Shown: positions 12,801 to 27,378 of the stretch, piece by piece | Layout: each line of letters opens with the position of its first letter | Numbering within the stretch: the stretch's first letter is position 1 | Assembly (NCBI GenBank): GCA_019828595.1 | Contig: JAHQRK010000045.1 | Location: 1-64,000, forward strand | DNA length: 64,000 bases | Source of the DNA: Aphanomyces cochlioides | Lineage: Eukaryota; Oomycota; Saprolegniomycetes; Saprolegniales; Verrucalvaceae | Direction of reading: 5' to 3' | Notes under the pieces: model-generated | Database searches by the model: none | Told to the model about the DNA's origin: nothing | The model's input: the letters and a program-made list of their open reading frames with translations, nothing else | Program-made: the position numbers and the translations under genes

Positions 12801-15800
12801 AGAAAAAGTGGCATCGAGATGCAGTTTGTGGGGTATGCTTGGGACTCTCGCGTGTTGATTTCGGAACAAGTTGGTGCTTGGTCGTCCACCACACGAGCAT
12901 GACACCTTTCAAACATGCCAGACGTGGCGAGTGGGTATCTCGATGGGGTCGAGATATGCATGTGGCACGTGGGTACCAAGTGGAGAAAAAGTGGCATCGA
13001 GATGCAGTTTGTGGGGTATGCTTGGGACTCTTGCGTGTTGATTTCGGACCAAGTTGGTGCTTGGTCGTCCACCACACGAGCATGACACCTTTCAAACATG
13101 CCAGACATGGCGAGTGGGTATCTCGATGGGGTCGAGATATGCATGTGGCACGTGGGTACCAAGTGGAGAAAAAGTGGCATCGAGATGCAGTTTGTGGGGT
13201 ATGCTTGGGACTCTTGCGTGTTGATTTCGGACCAAGTTGGTGCTTGGTCGTCCACCACACGAGCATGACACCTTTCAAACATGCCAGACATGGCGAGTGG
13301 GTATCTCGATGGGGTCGAGATATGCATGTGGCACGTGGGTACCAAGTGGAGAAAAAGTGGCATCGAGATGCAGTTTGTGGGGTATGCTTGGGACTCTTGC
13401 GTGTTGATTTCGGAACAAGTTGGTGCTTGATCGTCCACCACACGAGCATGACACCTTTCAAACATGCCAGACGTGGCGAGTGGGTATCTCGATGGGGTCG
13501 AGATATGCATGTGGCACGTGGGTACCAAGTGGAGAAAAAGTGGCATCGAGATGCAGTTTGTGGGGTATGCTTGGGACTCTTGCGTGTTGATTTCGGACCA
13601 AGTTGGTGCTTGGTCGTCCACCACACGAGCATGACACCTTTCAAACATGCCAGACATGGCGAGTGGGTATCTCGATGGGGTCGAGATATGCATGTGGCAC
13701 GTGGGTACCAAGTGGAGAAAAAGTGGCATCGAGATGCAGTTTGTGGGGTATGCTTGGGACTCTTGCGTGTTGATTTCGGAACAAGTTGGTGCTTGGTCGT
13801 CCACCACACGAGCATGACACCTTTCAAACATGCCAGACGTGGCGAGTGGGTGTCTCGATGGGGTCGAGATATGCATGTGGCACGTGGGTACCAAGTGGAG
13901 AAAAAGTGGCATCGAGATGCAGTTTGTGGGGTATGCTTGGGACTCTCGCGTGTTGATTTCGGACCAAGTTGGTGCTTGGTCGTCCACCACACGAGCATGA
14001 CACCTTTCAAACATGCCAGACATGGCGAGTGGGTATCTCGATGGGGTCGAGATATGCATGTGGCACGTGGGTACCAAGTGGAGAAAAAGTGGCATCGAGA
14101 TGCAGTTTGTGGGGTATGCTTGGGACTCTTGCGTGTTGATTTCGGACCAAGTTGGTGCTTGGTCGTCCACCACACGAGCATGACACCTTTCAAACATGCC
14201 AGACATGGCGAGTGGGTATCTCGATGGGGTCGAGATATGCATGTGGCACGTGGGTACCAAGTGGAGAAAAAGTGGCATCGAGATGCAGTTTGTGGGGTAT
14301 GCTTGGGACTCTTGCGTGTTGATTTCGGAACAAGTTGGTGCTTGGTCGTCCACCACACGAGCATGACACCTTTCAAACATGCCAGACGTGGCGAGTGGGT
14401 ATCTCGATGGGGTCGAGATATGCATGTGGCACGTGGGTACCAAGTGGAGAAAAAGTGGCATCGAGATGCAGTTTGTGGGGTATGCTTGGGACTCTTGCGT
14501 GTTGATTTCGGACCAAGTTGGTGCTTGGTCGTCCACCACACGAGCATGACACCTTTCAAACATGCCAGACATGGCGAGTGGGTATCTCGATGGGGTCGAG
14601 ATATGCATGTGGCACGTGGGTACCAAGTGGAGAAAAAGTGGCATCGAGATGCAGTTTGTGGGGTATGCTTGGGACTCTTGCGTGTTGATTTCGGACCAAG
14701 TTGGTGCTTGGTCGTCCACCACACGAGCATGACACCTTTCAAACATGCCAGACATGGCGAGTGGGTATCTCGATGGGGTCGAGATATGCATGTGGCACGT
14801 GGGTACCAAGTGGAGAAAAAGTGGCATCGAGATGCAGTTTGTGGGGTATGCTTGGGACTCTTGCGTGTTGATTTCGGACCAAGTTGGTGCTTGGTCGTCC
14901 ACCACACGAGCATGACACCTTTCAAACATGCCAGACATGGCGAGTGGGTATCTCGATGGGGTCGAGATATGCATGTGGCACGTGGGTACCAAGTGGAGAA
15001 AAAGTGGCATCGAGATGCAGTTTGTGGGGTATGCTTGGGACTCTCGCGTGTTGATTTCGGACCAAGTTGGTGCTTGGTCGTCCACCACACGAGCATGACA
15101 CCTTTCAAACATGCCAGACATGGCGAGTGGGTATCTCGATGGGGTCGAGATATGCATGTGGCACGTGGGTACCAAGTGGAGAAAAAGTGGCATCGAGATG
15201 CAGTTTGTGGGGTATGCTTGGGACTCTTGCGTGTTGATTTCGGACCAAGTTGGTGCTTGGTCGTCCACCACACGAGCATGACACCTTTCAAACATGCCAG
15301 ACATGGCGAGTGGGTATCTCGATGGGGTCGAGATATGCATGTGGCACGTGGGTACCAAGTGGAGAAAAAGTGGCATCGAGATGCAGTTTGTGGGGTATGC
15401 TTGGGACTCTCGCGTGTTAATTTCGGAACAAGTTGGTGCTTGGTCGTCCACCACACGAGCATGACACCTTTCAAACATGCCAGACGTGGCGAGTGGGTGT
15501 CTCGATGGGGTCGAGATATGCATGTGGCACGTGGGTACCAAGTGGAGAAAAAGTGGCATCGAGATGCAGTTTGTGGGGTATGCTTGGGACTCTCGCGTGT
15601 TAATTTCGGAACAAGTTGGTGCTTGGTCGTCCACCACACGAGCATGACACCTTTCAAACATGCCAGACGTGGCGAGTGGGTGTCTCGATGGGGTCGAGAT
15701 ATGCATGTGGCACGTGGGTACCAAGTGGAGAAAAAGTGGCATCGAGATGCAGTTTGTGGGGTATGCTTGGGACTCTTGCGTGTTGATTTCGGAACAAGTT

Positions 15801-18800
15801 GGTGCTTGGTCGTCCACCACACGAGCATGACACCTTTCAAACATGCCAGACATGGCGAGTGGGTATCTCGATGGGGTCGAGATATGCATGTGGCACGTGG
15901 GTACCAAGTGGAGAAAAAGTGGCATCGAGATGCAGTTTGTGTGGTATGCTTGGGACTCTCGCGTGTTAATTTCGGAACAAGTTGGTGCTTGGTCGTCCAC
16001 CACACGAGCATGACACCTTTCAAACATGCCAGACGTGGCGAGTGGGTATCTCGATGGGGTCGAGATATGCATGTGGCACGTGGGTACCAAGTGGAGAAAA
16101 AGTGGCATCGAGATGCAGTTTGTGGGGTATGCTTGGGACTCTCGCGTGTTGATTTCGGACCAAGTTGGTGCTTGGTCGTCCACCACACGAGCATGACACC
16201 TTTCAAACATGCCAGACATGGCGAGTGGGTATCTCGATGGGGTCGAGATATGCATGTGGCACGTGGGTACCAAGTGGAGAAAAAGTGGCATCGAGATGCA
16301 GTTTGTGGGGTATGCTTGGGACTCTTGCGTGTTGATTTCGGAACAAGTTGGTGCTTGGTCGTCCACCACACGAGCATGACACCTTTCAAACATGCCAGAC
16401 ATGGCGAGTGGGTATCTCGATGGGGTCGAGATATGCATGTGGCACGTGGGTACCAAGTGGAGAAAAAGTGGCATCGAGATGCAGTTTGTGGGGTATGCTT
16501 GGGACTCTCGCGTGTTAATTTCGGAACAAGTTGGTGCTTGGTCGTCCACCACACGAGCATGACACCTTTCAAACATGCCAGACGTGGCGAGTGGGTATCT
16601 CGATGGGGTCGAGATATGCATGTGGCACGTGGGTACCAAGTGGAGAAAAAGTGGCATCGAGATGCAGTTTGTGGGGTATGCTTGGGACTCTTGCGTGTTG
16701 ATTTCGGACCAAGTTGGTGCTTGGTCGTCCACCACACGAGCATGACACCTTTCAAACATGCCAGACGTGGCGAGTGGGTGTCTCGATGGGGTCGAGATAT
16801 GCATGTGGCACGTGGGTACCAAGTGGAGAAAAAGTGGCATCGAGATGCAGTTTGTGGGGTATGCTTGGGACTCTTGCGTGTTGATTTCGGAACAAGTTGG
16901 TGCTTGGTCGTCCACCACACGAGCATGACACCTTTCAAACATGCCAGACATGGCGAGTGGGTATCTCGATGGGGTCGAGATATGCATGTGGCACGTGGGT
17001 ACCAAGTGGAGAAAAAGTGGCATCGAGATGCAGTTTGTGGGGTATGCTTGGGACTCTCGCGTGTTAATTTCGGAACAAGTTGGTGCTTGGTCGTCCACCA
17101 CACGAGCATGACACCTTTCAAACATGCCAGACGTGGCGAGTGGGTGTCTCGATGGGGTCGAGATATGCATGTGGCACGTGGGTACCAAGTGGAGAAAAAG
17201 TGGCATCGAGATGCAGTTTGTGGGGTATGCTTGGGACTCTCGCGTGTTGATTTCGGACCAAGTTGGTGCTTGGTCGTCCACCACACGAGCATGACACCTT
17301 TCAAACATGCCAGACATGGCGAGTGGGTATCTCGATGGGGTCGAGATATGCATGTGGCACGTGGGTACCAAGTGGAGAAAAAGTGGCATCGAGATGCAGT
17401 TTGTGGGGTATGCTTGGGACTCTTGCGTGTTGATTTCGGACCAAGTTGGTGCTTGGTCGTCCACCACACGAGCATGACACCTTTCAAACATGCCAGACAT
17501 GGCGAGTGGGTATCTCGATGGGGTCGAGATATGCATGTGGCACGTGGGTACCAAGTGGAGAAAAAGTGGCATCGAGATGCAGTTTGTGGGGTATGCTTGG
17601 GACTCTTGCGTGTTGATTTCGGAACAAGTTGGTGCTTGGTCGTCCACCACACGAGCATGACACCTTTCAAACATGCCAGACATGGCGAGTGGGTATCTCG
17701 ATGGGGTCGATATATGCATGTGGCACGTGGGTACCAAGTGGAGAAAAAGTGGCATCGAGATGCAGTTTGTGGGGTATGCTTGGGACTCTTGCGTGTTGAT
17801 TTCGGACCAAGTTGGTGCTTGGTCGTCCACCACACGAGCATGACACCTTTCAAACATGCCAGACATGGCGAGTGGGTATCTCGATGGGGTCGAGATATGC
17901 ATGTGGCACGTGGGTACCAAGTGGAGAAAAAGTGGCATCGAGATGCAGTTTGTGGGGTATGCTTGGGACTCTTGCGTGTTGATTTCGGAACAAGTTGGTG
18001 CTTGGTCGTCCACCACACGAGCATGACACCTTTCAAACATGCCAGACATGGCGAGTGGGTATCTCGATGGGGTCGAGATATGCATGTGGCACGTGGGTAC
18101 CAAGTGGAGAAAAAGTGGCATCGAGATGCAGTTTGTGGGGTATGCTTGGGACTCTCGCGTGTTAATTTCGGAACAAGTTGGTGCTTGGTCGTCCACCACA
18201 CGAGCATGACACCTTTCAAACATGCCAGACGTGGCGAGTGGGTGTCTCGATGGGGTCGAGATATGCATGTGGCACGTGGGTACCAAGTGGAGAAAAAGTG
18301 GCATCGAGATGCAGTTTGTGGGGTATGCTTGGGACTCTCGCGTGTTGATTTCGGACCAAGTTGGTGCTTGGTCGTCCACCACACGAGCATGACACCTTTC
18401 AAACATGCCAGACATGGCGAGTGGGTATCTCGATGGGGTCGAGATATGCATGTGGCACGTGGGTACCAAGTGGAGAAAAAGTGGCATCGAGATGCAGTTT
18501 GTGGGGTATGCTTGGGACTCTCGCGTGTTAATTTCGGAACAAGTTGGTGCTTGGTCGTCCACCACACGAGCATGACACCTTTCAAACATGCCAGACATGG
18601 CGAGTGGGTATCTCGATGGGGTCGAGATATGCATGTGGCACGTGGGTACCAAGTGGAGAAAAAGTGGCATCGAGATGCAGTTTGTGGGGTATGCTTGGGA
18701 CTCTTGCGTGTTGATTTCGGACCAAGTTGGTGCTTGGTCGTCCACCACACGAGCATGACACCTTTCAAACATGCCAGACATGGCGAGTGGGTATCTCGAT

Positions 18801-20411
18801 GGGGTCGAGATATGCATGTGGCACGTGGGTACCAAGTGGAGAAAAAGTGGCATCGAGATGCAGTTTGTGGGGTATGCTTGGGACTCTCGCGTGTTAATTT
18901 CGGAACAAGTTGGTGCTTGGTCGTCCACCACACGAGCATGACACCTTTCAAACATGCCAGACGTGGCGAGTGGGTGTCTCGATGGGGTCGAGATATGCAT
19001 GTGGCACGTGGGTACCAAGTGGAGAAAAAGTGGCATCGAGATGCAGTTTGTGGGGTATGCTTGGGACTCTTGCGTGTTGATTTCGGACCAAGTTGGTGCT
19101 TGGTCGTCCACCACACGAGCATGACACCTTTCAAACATGCCAGACGTGGCGAGTGGGTGTCTCGATGGGGTCGAGATATGCATGTGGCACGTGGGTACCA
19201 AGTGGAGAAAAAGTGGCATCGAGATGCAGTTTGTGGGGTATGCTTGGGACTCTCGCGTGTTGATTTCGGACCAAGTTGGTGCTTGGTCGTCCACCACACG
19301 AGCATGACACCTTTCAAACATGCCAGACGTGGCGAGTGGGTGTCTCGATGGGGTCGAGATATGCATGTGGCACGTGGGTACCAAGTGGAGAAAAAGTGGC
19401 ATCGAGATGCAGTTTGTGGGGTATGCTTGGGACTCTTGCGTGTTGATTTCGGACCAAGTTGGTGCTTGGTCGTCCACCACACGAGCATGACACCTTTCAA
19501 ACATGCCAGACATGGCGAGTGGGTATCTCGATGGGGTCGATATATGCATGTGGCACGTGGGTACCAAGTGGAGAAAAAGTGGCATCGAGATGCAGTTTGT
19601 GGGGTATGCTTGGGACTCTCGCGTGTTGATTTCGGACCAAGTTGGTGCTTGGTCGTCCACCACACGAGCATGACACCTTTCAAACATGCCAGACGTGGCG
19701 AGTGGGTGTCTCGATGGGGTCGAGATATGCATGTGGCACGTGGGTACCAAGTGGAGAAAAAGTGGCATCGAGATGCAGTTTGTGGGGTATGCTTGGGACT
19801 CTTGCGTGTTGATTTCGGACCAAGTTGGTGCTTGGTCGTCCACCACACGAGCATGACACCTTTCAAACATGCCAGACATGGCGAGTGGGTATCTCGATGG
19901 GGTCGAGATATGCATGTGGCACGTGGGTACCAAGTGGAGAAAAAGTGGCATCGAGATGCAGTTTGTGGGGTATGCTTGGGACTCTCGCGTGTTAATTTCG
20001 GAACAAGTTGGTGCTTGGTCGTCCACCACACGAGCATGACACCTTTCAAACATGCCAGACGTGGCGAGTGGGTGTCTCGATGGGGTCGAGATATGCATGT
20101 GGCACGTGGGTACCAAGTGGAGAAAAAGTGGCATCGAGATGCAGTTTGTGGGGTATGCTTGGGACTCTTGCGTGTTAATTTCGGAACAAGTTGGTGCTTG
20201 GTCGTCCACCACACGAGCATGACACCTTTCAAACATGCCAGACATGGCGAGTGGGTGTCTCGATGGGGTCGAGATATGCATGTGGCACGTGGGTACCAAG
20301 TGGAGAAAAAGTGGCATCGAGATGCAGTTTGTGGGGTATGCTTGGGACTCTTGCGTGTTAATTTCGGAACAAGTTGGTGCTTGGTCGTCCACCACACGAG
20401 CATGACACCTT

Positions 20412-22042
20412 TCAAACATGCCAGACATGGCGAGTGGGTATCTCGATGGGGTCGAGATATGCATGTGGCACGTGGGTACCAAGTGGAGAAAAAGTGGCAT
20501 CGAGATGCAGTTTGTGGGGTATGCTTGGGACTCTCGCGTGTTGATTTCGGACCAAGTTGGTGCTTGGTCGTCCACCACACGAGCATGACACCATTCAAAC
20601 ATGCCAGACGTGGCGAGTGGGTATCTCGATGGGGTCGTGATATGCATGTGGCACGTGGGTACCAAGTGGAGAAAAAGTGGCATCGAGATGCAGTTTGTGG
20701 GGTATGCTTGGGACTCTTGCGTGTTAATTTCGGAACAAGTTGGTGCTTGGTTGTCCACCACACGAGCATGACACCTTTCAAACATGCCAGACGTGGCGAG
20801 TGGGTGTCTCGATGGGGTCGAGATATGCATGTGGCACGTGGGTACCAAGTGGAGAAAAAGTGGCATCGAGATGCAGTTTGTGGGGTATGCTTGGGACTCT
20901 CGCGTGTTGATTTCGGACCAAGTTGGTGCTTGGTCGTCCACCACACGAGCATGACACCTTTCAAACATGCCAGACATGGCGAGTGGGTATCTCGATGGGG
21001 TCGAGATATGCATGTGGCACGTGGGTACCAAGTGGAGAAAAAGTGGCATCGAGATGCAGTTTGTGGGGTATGCTTGGGACTCTTGCGTGTTGATTTCGGA
21101 CCAAGTTGGTGCTTGGTCGTCCACCACACGAGCATGACACCTTTCAAACATGCCAGACATGGCGAGTGGGTATCTCGATGGGGTCGAGATATGCATGTGG
21201 CACGTGGGTACCAAGTGGAGAAAAAGTGGCATCGAGATGCAGTTTGTGGGGTATGCTTGGGACTCTTGCGTGTTAATTTCGGAACAAGTTGGTGCTTGGT
21301 CGTCCACCACACGAGCATGACACCTTTCAAACATGCCAGACATGGCGAGTGGGTATCTCGATGGGGTCGAGATATGCATGTGGCACGTGGGTACCAAGTG
21401 GAGAAAAAGTGGCATCGAGATGCAGTTTGTGGGGTATGCTTGGGACTCTTGCGTGTTGATTTCGGACCAAGTTGGTGCTTGGTCGTCCACCACACGAGCA
21501 TGACACCTTTCAAACATGCCAGACATGGCGAGTGGGTATCTCGATGGGGTCGAGATATGCATGTGGCACGTGGGTACCAAGTGGAGAAAAAGTGGCATCG
21601 AGATGCAGTTTGTGGGGTATGCTTGGGACTCTCGCGTGTTGATTTCGGACCAAGTTGGTGCTTGGTCGTCCACCACACGAGCATGACACCATTCAAACAT
21701 GCCAGACGTGGCGAGTGGGTATCTCGATGGGGTCGTGATATGCATGTGGCACGTGGGTACCAAGTGGAGAAAAAGTGGCATCGAGATGCAGTTTGTGGGG
21801 TATGCTTGGGACTCTTGCGTGTTAATTTCGGACCAAGTTGGTGCTTGGTTGTCCACCACACGAGCATGACACCTTTCAAACATGCCAGACGTGGCGAGTG
21901 GGTGTCTCGATGGGGTCGAGATATGCATGTGGCACGTGGGTACCAAGTGGAGAAAAAGTGGCATCGAGATGCAGTTTGTGGGGTATGCTTGGGACTCTCG
22001 CGTGTTAATTTCGGAACAAGTTGGTGCTTGGTCGTCCACCAC
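20412..22042 (+). repeat. Six-monomer (1,098 bp) block duplication in the satellite
   Basis: A rare variant chain (ACACCATTCAAAC, then GGGTCGTGATATG, then TTGGTTGTCC) occurs at about 20590-20752 and again at about 21688-21850. The offset is exactly 1,098 bp, which is 6 x 183. This marks a multi-monomer unit copied in tandem. Confidence 0.7.
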
Positions 22043-25000
22043 ACGAGCATGACACCTTTCAAACATGCCAGACATGGCGAGTGGGTGTCTCGATGGGGTC
22101 GAGATATGCATGTGGCACGTGGGTACCAAGTGGAGAAAAAGTGGCATCGAGATGCAGTTTGTGGGGTATGCTTGGGACTCTCGCGTGTTGATTTCGGACC
22201 AAGTTGGTGCTTGGTCGTCCACCACACGAGCATGACACCTTTCAAAGATGCCAGACGTGGCGAGTGGGTGTCTCGATGGGGTCGAGATATGCATGTGGCA
22301 CGTGGGTACCAAGTGGAGAAAAAGTGGCATCGAGATGCAGTTTGTGGGGTATGCTTGGGACTCTCGCGTGTTAATTTCGGAACAAGTTGGTGCTTGGTCG
22401 TCCACCACACGAGCATGACACCTTTCAAACATGCCAGACGTGGCGAGTGGGTATCTCGATGGGGTCGAGATATGCATGTGGCACGTGGGTACCAAGTGGA
22501 GAAAAAGTGGCATCGAGATGCAGTTTGTGGGGTATGCTTGGGACTCTCGCGTGTTGATTTCGGACCAAGTTGGTGCTTGGTCGTCCACCACACGAGCATG
22601 ACACCTTTCAAACATGCCAGACATGGCGAGTGGGTATCTCGATGGGGTCGAGATATGCATGTGGCACGTGGGTACCAAGTGGAGAAAAAGTGGCATCGAG
22701 ATGCAGTTTGTGGGGTATGCTTGGGACTCTTGCGTGTTGATTTCGGACCAAGTTGGTGCTTGGTCGTCCACCACACGAGCATGACACCTTTCAAACATGC
22801 CAGACATGGCGAGTGGGTATCTCGATGGGGTCGAGATATGCATGTGGCACGTGGGTACCAAGTGGAGAAAAAGTGGCATCGAGATGCAGTTTGTGGGGTA
22901 TGCTTGGGACTCTCGCGTGTTAATTTCGGAACAAGTTGGTGCTTGGTCGTCCACCACACGAGCATGACACCTTTCAAACATGCCAGACATGGCGAGTGGG
23001 TGTCTCGATGGGGTCGAGATATGCATGTGGCACGTGGGTACCAAGTGGAGAAAAAGTGGCATCGAGATGCAGTTTGTGGGGTATGCTTGGGACTCTCGCG
23101 TGTTGATTTCGGACCAAGTTGGTGCTTGGTCGTCCACCACACGAGCATGACACCTTTCAAAGATGCCAGACGTGGCGAGTGGGTGTCTCGATGGGGTCGA
23201 GATATGCATGTGGCACGTGGGTACCAAGTGGAGAAAAAGTGGCATCGAGATGCAGTTTGTGGGGTATGCTTGGGACTCTCGCGTGTTAATTTCGGAACAA
23301 GTTGGTGCTTGGTCGTCCACCACACGAGCATGACACCTTTCAAACATGCCAGACGTGGCGAGTGGGTGTCTCGATGGGGTCGAGATATGCATGTGGCACG
23401 TGGGTACCAAGTGGAGAAAAAGTGGCATCGAGATGCAGTTTGTGGGGTATGCTTGGGACTCTCGCGTGTTAATTTCGGAACAAGTTGGTGCTTGGTCGTC
23501 CACCACACGAGCATGACACCTTTCAAACATGCCAGACATGGCGAGTGGGTGTCTCGATGGGGTCGAGATATGCATGTGGCACGTGGGTACCAAGTGGAGA
23601 AAAAGTGGCATCGAGATGCAGTTTGTGGGGTATGCTTGGGACTCTCGCGTGTTGATTTCGGACCAAGTTGGTGCTTGGTCGTCCACCACACGAGCATGAC
23701 ACCTTTCAAAGATGCCAGACGTGGCGAGTGGGTGTCTCGATGGGGTCGAGATATGCATGTGGCACGTGGGTACCAAGTGGAGAAAAAGTGGCATCGAGAT
23801 GCAGTTTGTGGGGTATGCTTGGGACTCTCGCGTGTTAATTTCGGAACAAGTTGGTGCTTGGTCGTCCACCACACGAGCATGACACCTTTCAAACATGCCA
23901 GACGTGGCGAGTGGGTGTCTCGATGGGGTCGAGATATGCATGTGGCACGTGGGTACCAAGTGGAGAAAAAGTGGCATCGAGATGCAGTTTGTGGGGTATG
24001 CTTGGGACTCTCGCGTGTTGATTTCGGACCAAGTTGGTGCTTGGTCGTCCACCACACGAGCATGACACCTTTCAAACATGCCAGACATGGCGAGTGGGTA
24101 TCTCGATGGGGTCGAGATATGCATGTGGCACGTGGGTACCAAGTGGAGAAAAAGTGGCATCGAGATGCAGTTTGTGGGGTATGCTTGGGACTCTTGCGTG
24201 TTGATTTCGGACCAAGTTGGTGCTTGGTCGTCCACCACACGAGCATGACACCTTTCAAACATGCCAGACATGGCGAGTGGGTATCTCGATGGGGTCGAGA
24301 TATGCATGTGGCACGTGGGTACCAAGTGGAGAAAAAGTGGCATCGAGATGCAGTTTGTGGGGTATGCTTGGGACTCTCGCGTGTTAATTTCGGAACAAGT
24401 TGGTGCTTGGTCGTCCACCACACGAGCATGACACCTTTCAAACATGCCAGACATGGCGAGTGGGTGTCTCGATGGGGTCGAGATATGCATGTGGCACGTG
24501 GGTACCAAGTGGAGAAAAAGTGGCATCGAGATGCAGTTTGTGGGGTATGCTTGGGACTCTCGCGTGTTGATTTCGGACCAAGTTGGTGCTTGGTCGTCCA
24601 CCACACGAGCATGACACCTTTCAAACATGCCAGACATGGCGAGTGGGTATCTCGATGGGGTCGAGATATGCATGTGGCACGTGGGTACCAAGTGGAGAAA
24701 AAGTGGCATCGAGATGCAGTTTGTGGGGTATGCTTGGGACTCTCGCGTGTTAATTTCGGAACAAGTTGGTGCTTGGTCGTCCACCACACGAGCATGACAC
24801 CTTTCAAACATGCCAGACGTGGCGAGTGGGTGTCTCGATGGGGTCGAGATATGCATGTGGCACGTGGGTACCAAGTGGAGAAAAAGTGGCATCGAGATGC
24901 AGTTTGTGGGGTATGCTTGGGACTCTTGCGTGTTGATTTCGGACCAAGTTGGTGCTTGGTCGTCCACCACACGAGCATGACACCTTTCAAACATGCCAGA

Positions 25001-27300
25001 CATGGCGAGTGGGTATCTCGATGGGGTCGAGATATGCATGTGGCACGTGGGTACCAAGTGGAGAAAAAGTGGCATCGAGATGCAGTTTGTGGGGTATGCT
25101 TGGGACTCTCGCGTGTTAATTTCGGAACAAGTTGGTGCTTGGTCGTCCACCACACGAGCATGACACCTTTCAAACATGCCAGACATGGCGAGTGGGTGTC
25201 TCGATGGGGTCGAGATATGCATGTGGCACGTGGGTACCAAGTGGAGAAAAAGTGGCATCGAGATGCAGTTTGTGGGGTATGCTTGGGACTCTTGCGTGTT
25301 GATTTCGGACCAAGTTGGTGCTTGGTCGTCCACCACACGAGCATGACACATTTCAAACATGCCAGACATGGCGAGTGGGTATCTCGATGGGGTCGTGATA
25401 TGCATGTGGCACGTGGGTACCAAGTGGAGAAAAAGTGGCATCGAGATGCAGTTTGTGGGGTATGCTTGGGACTCTCGCGTGTTAATTTCGGAACAAGTTG
25501 GTGCTTGGTCGTCCACCACACGAGCATGACACCTTTCAAACATGCCAGACGTGGCGAGTGGGTGTCTCGATGGGGTCGAGATATGCATGTGGCACGTGGG
25601 TACCAAGTGGAGAAAAAGTGGCATCGAGATGCAGTTTGTGGGGTATGCTTGGGACTCTCGCGTGTTAATTTCGGAACAAGTTGGTGCTTGGTCGTCCACC
25701 ACACGAGCATGACACCTTTCAAACATGCCAGACATGGCGAGTGGGTATCTCGATGGGGTCGAGATATGCATGTGGCACGTGGGTACCAAGTGGAGAAAAA
25801 GTGGCATCGAGATGCAGTTTGTGGGGTATGCTTGGGACTCTCGCGTGTTAATTTCGGAACAAGTTGGTGCTTGGTCGTCCACCACACGAGCATGACACCT
25901 TTCAAACATGCCAGACGTGGCGAGTGGGTGTCTCGATGGGGTCGAGATATGCATGTGGCACGTGGGTACCAAGTGGAGAAAAAGTGGCATCGAGATGCAG
26001 TTTGTGGGGTATGCTTGGGACTCTTGCGTGTTGATTTCGGACCAAGTTGGTGCTTGGTCGTCCACCACACGAGCATGACACCTTTCAAACATGCCAGACA
26101 TGGCGAGTGGGTATCTCGATGGGGTCGAGATATGCATGTGGCACGTGGGTACCAAGTGGAGAAAAAGTGGCATCGAGATGCAGTTTGTGGGGTATGCTTG
26201 GGACTCTCGCGTGTTAATTTCGGAACAAGTTGGTGCTTGGTCGTCCACCACACGAGCATGACACCTTTCAAACATGCCAGACATGGCGAGTGGGTGTCTC
26301 GATGGGGTCGAGATATGCATGTGGCACGTGGGTACCAAGTGGAGAAAAAGTGGCATCGAGATGCAGTTTGTGGGGTATGCTTGGGACTCTTGCGTGTTGA
26401 TTTCGGACCAAGTTGGTGCTTGGTCGTCCACCACACGAGCATGACACATTTCAAACATGCCAGACATGGCGAGTGGGTATCTCGATGGGGTCGTGATATG
26501 CATGTGGCACGTGGGTACCAAGTGGAGAAAAAGTGGCATCGAGATGCAGTTTGTGGGGTATGCTTGGGACTCTCGCGTGTTGATTTCGGAACAAGTTGGT
26601 GCTTGGTCGTCCACCACACGAGCATGACACCTTTCAAACATGCCAGACGTGGCGAGTGGGTATCTCGATGGGGTCGAGATATGCATGTGGCACGTGGGTA
26701 CCAAGTGGAGAAAAAGTGGCATCGAGATGCAGTTTGTGGGGTATGCTTGGGACTCTCGCGTGTTGATTTCGGACCAAGTTGGTGCTTGGTCGTCCACCAC
26801 ACGAGCATGACACCTTTCAAACATGCCAGACATGGCGAGTGGGTATCTCGATGGGGTCGAGATATGCATGTGGCACGTGGGTACCAAGTGGAGAAAAAGT
26901 GGCATCGAGATGCAGTTTGTGGGGTATGCTTGGGACTCTCGCGTGTTGATTTCGGACCAAGTTGGTGCTTGGTCGTCCACCACACGAGCATGACACCTTT
27001 CAAACATGCCAGACATGGCGAGTGGGTATCTCGATGGGGTCGAGATATGCATGTGGCACGTGGGTACCAAGTGGAGAAAAAGTGGCATCGAGATGCAGTT
27101 TGTGGGGTATGCTTGGGACTCTTGCGTGTTGATTTCGGACCAAGTTGGTGCTTGGTCGTCCACCACACGAGCATGACACCTTTCAAACATGCCAGACGTG
27201 GCGAGTGGGTATCTCGATGGGGTCGAGATATGCATGTGGCACGTGGGTACCAAGTGGAGAAAAAGTGGCATCGAGATGCAGTTTGTGGGGTATGCTTGGG

Positions 27301-27378
27301 ACTCTCGCGTGTTGATTTCGGAACAAGTTGGTGCTTGGGACTCTCGCGTGTTGATTTCGGAACAAGTTGGTGCTTGGT
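27301..27378 (+). repeat. 39-bp internal duplication in a satellite monomer (first occurrence)
   Basis: The segment from ACTCTCGCG to GTGCTTGGG is present twice in tandem with a 39-bp period, lengthening this monomer to 222 bp. The same duplication recurs 2,052 bp downstream (11 x 183 + 39), so it was copied as part of an 11-monomer block. Confidence 0.85.
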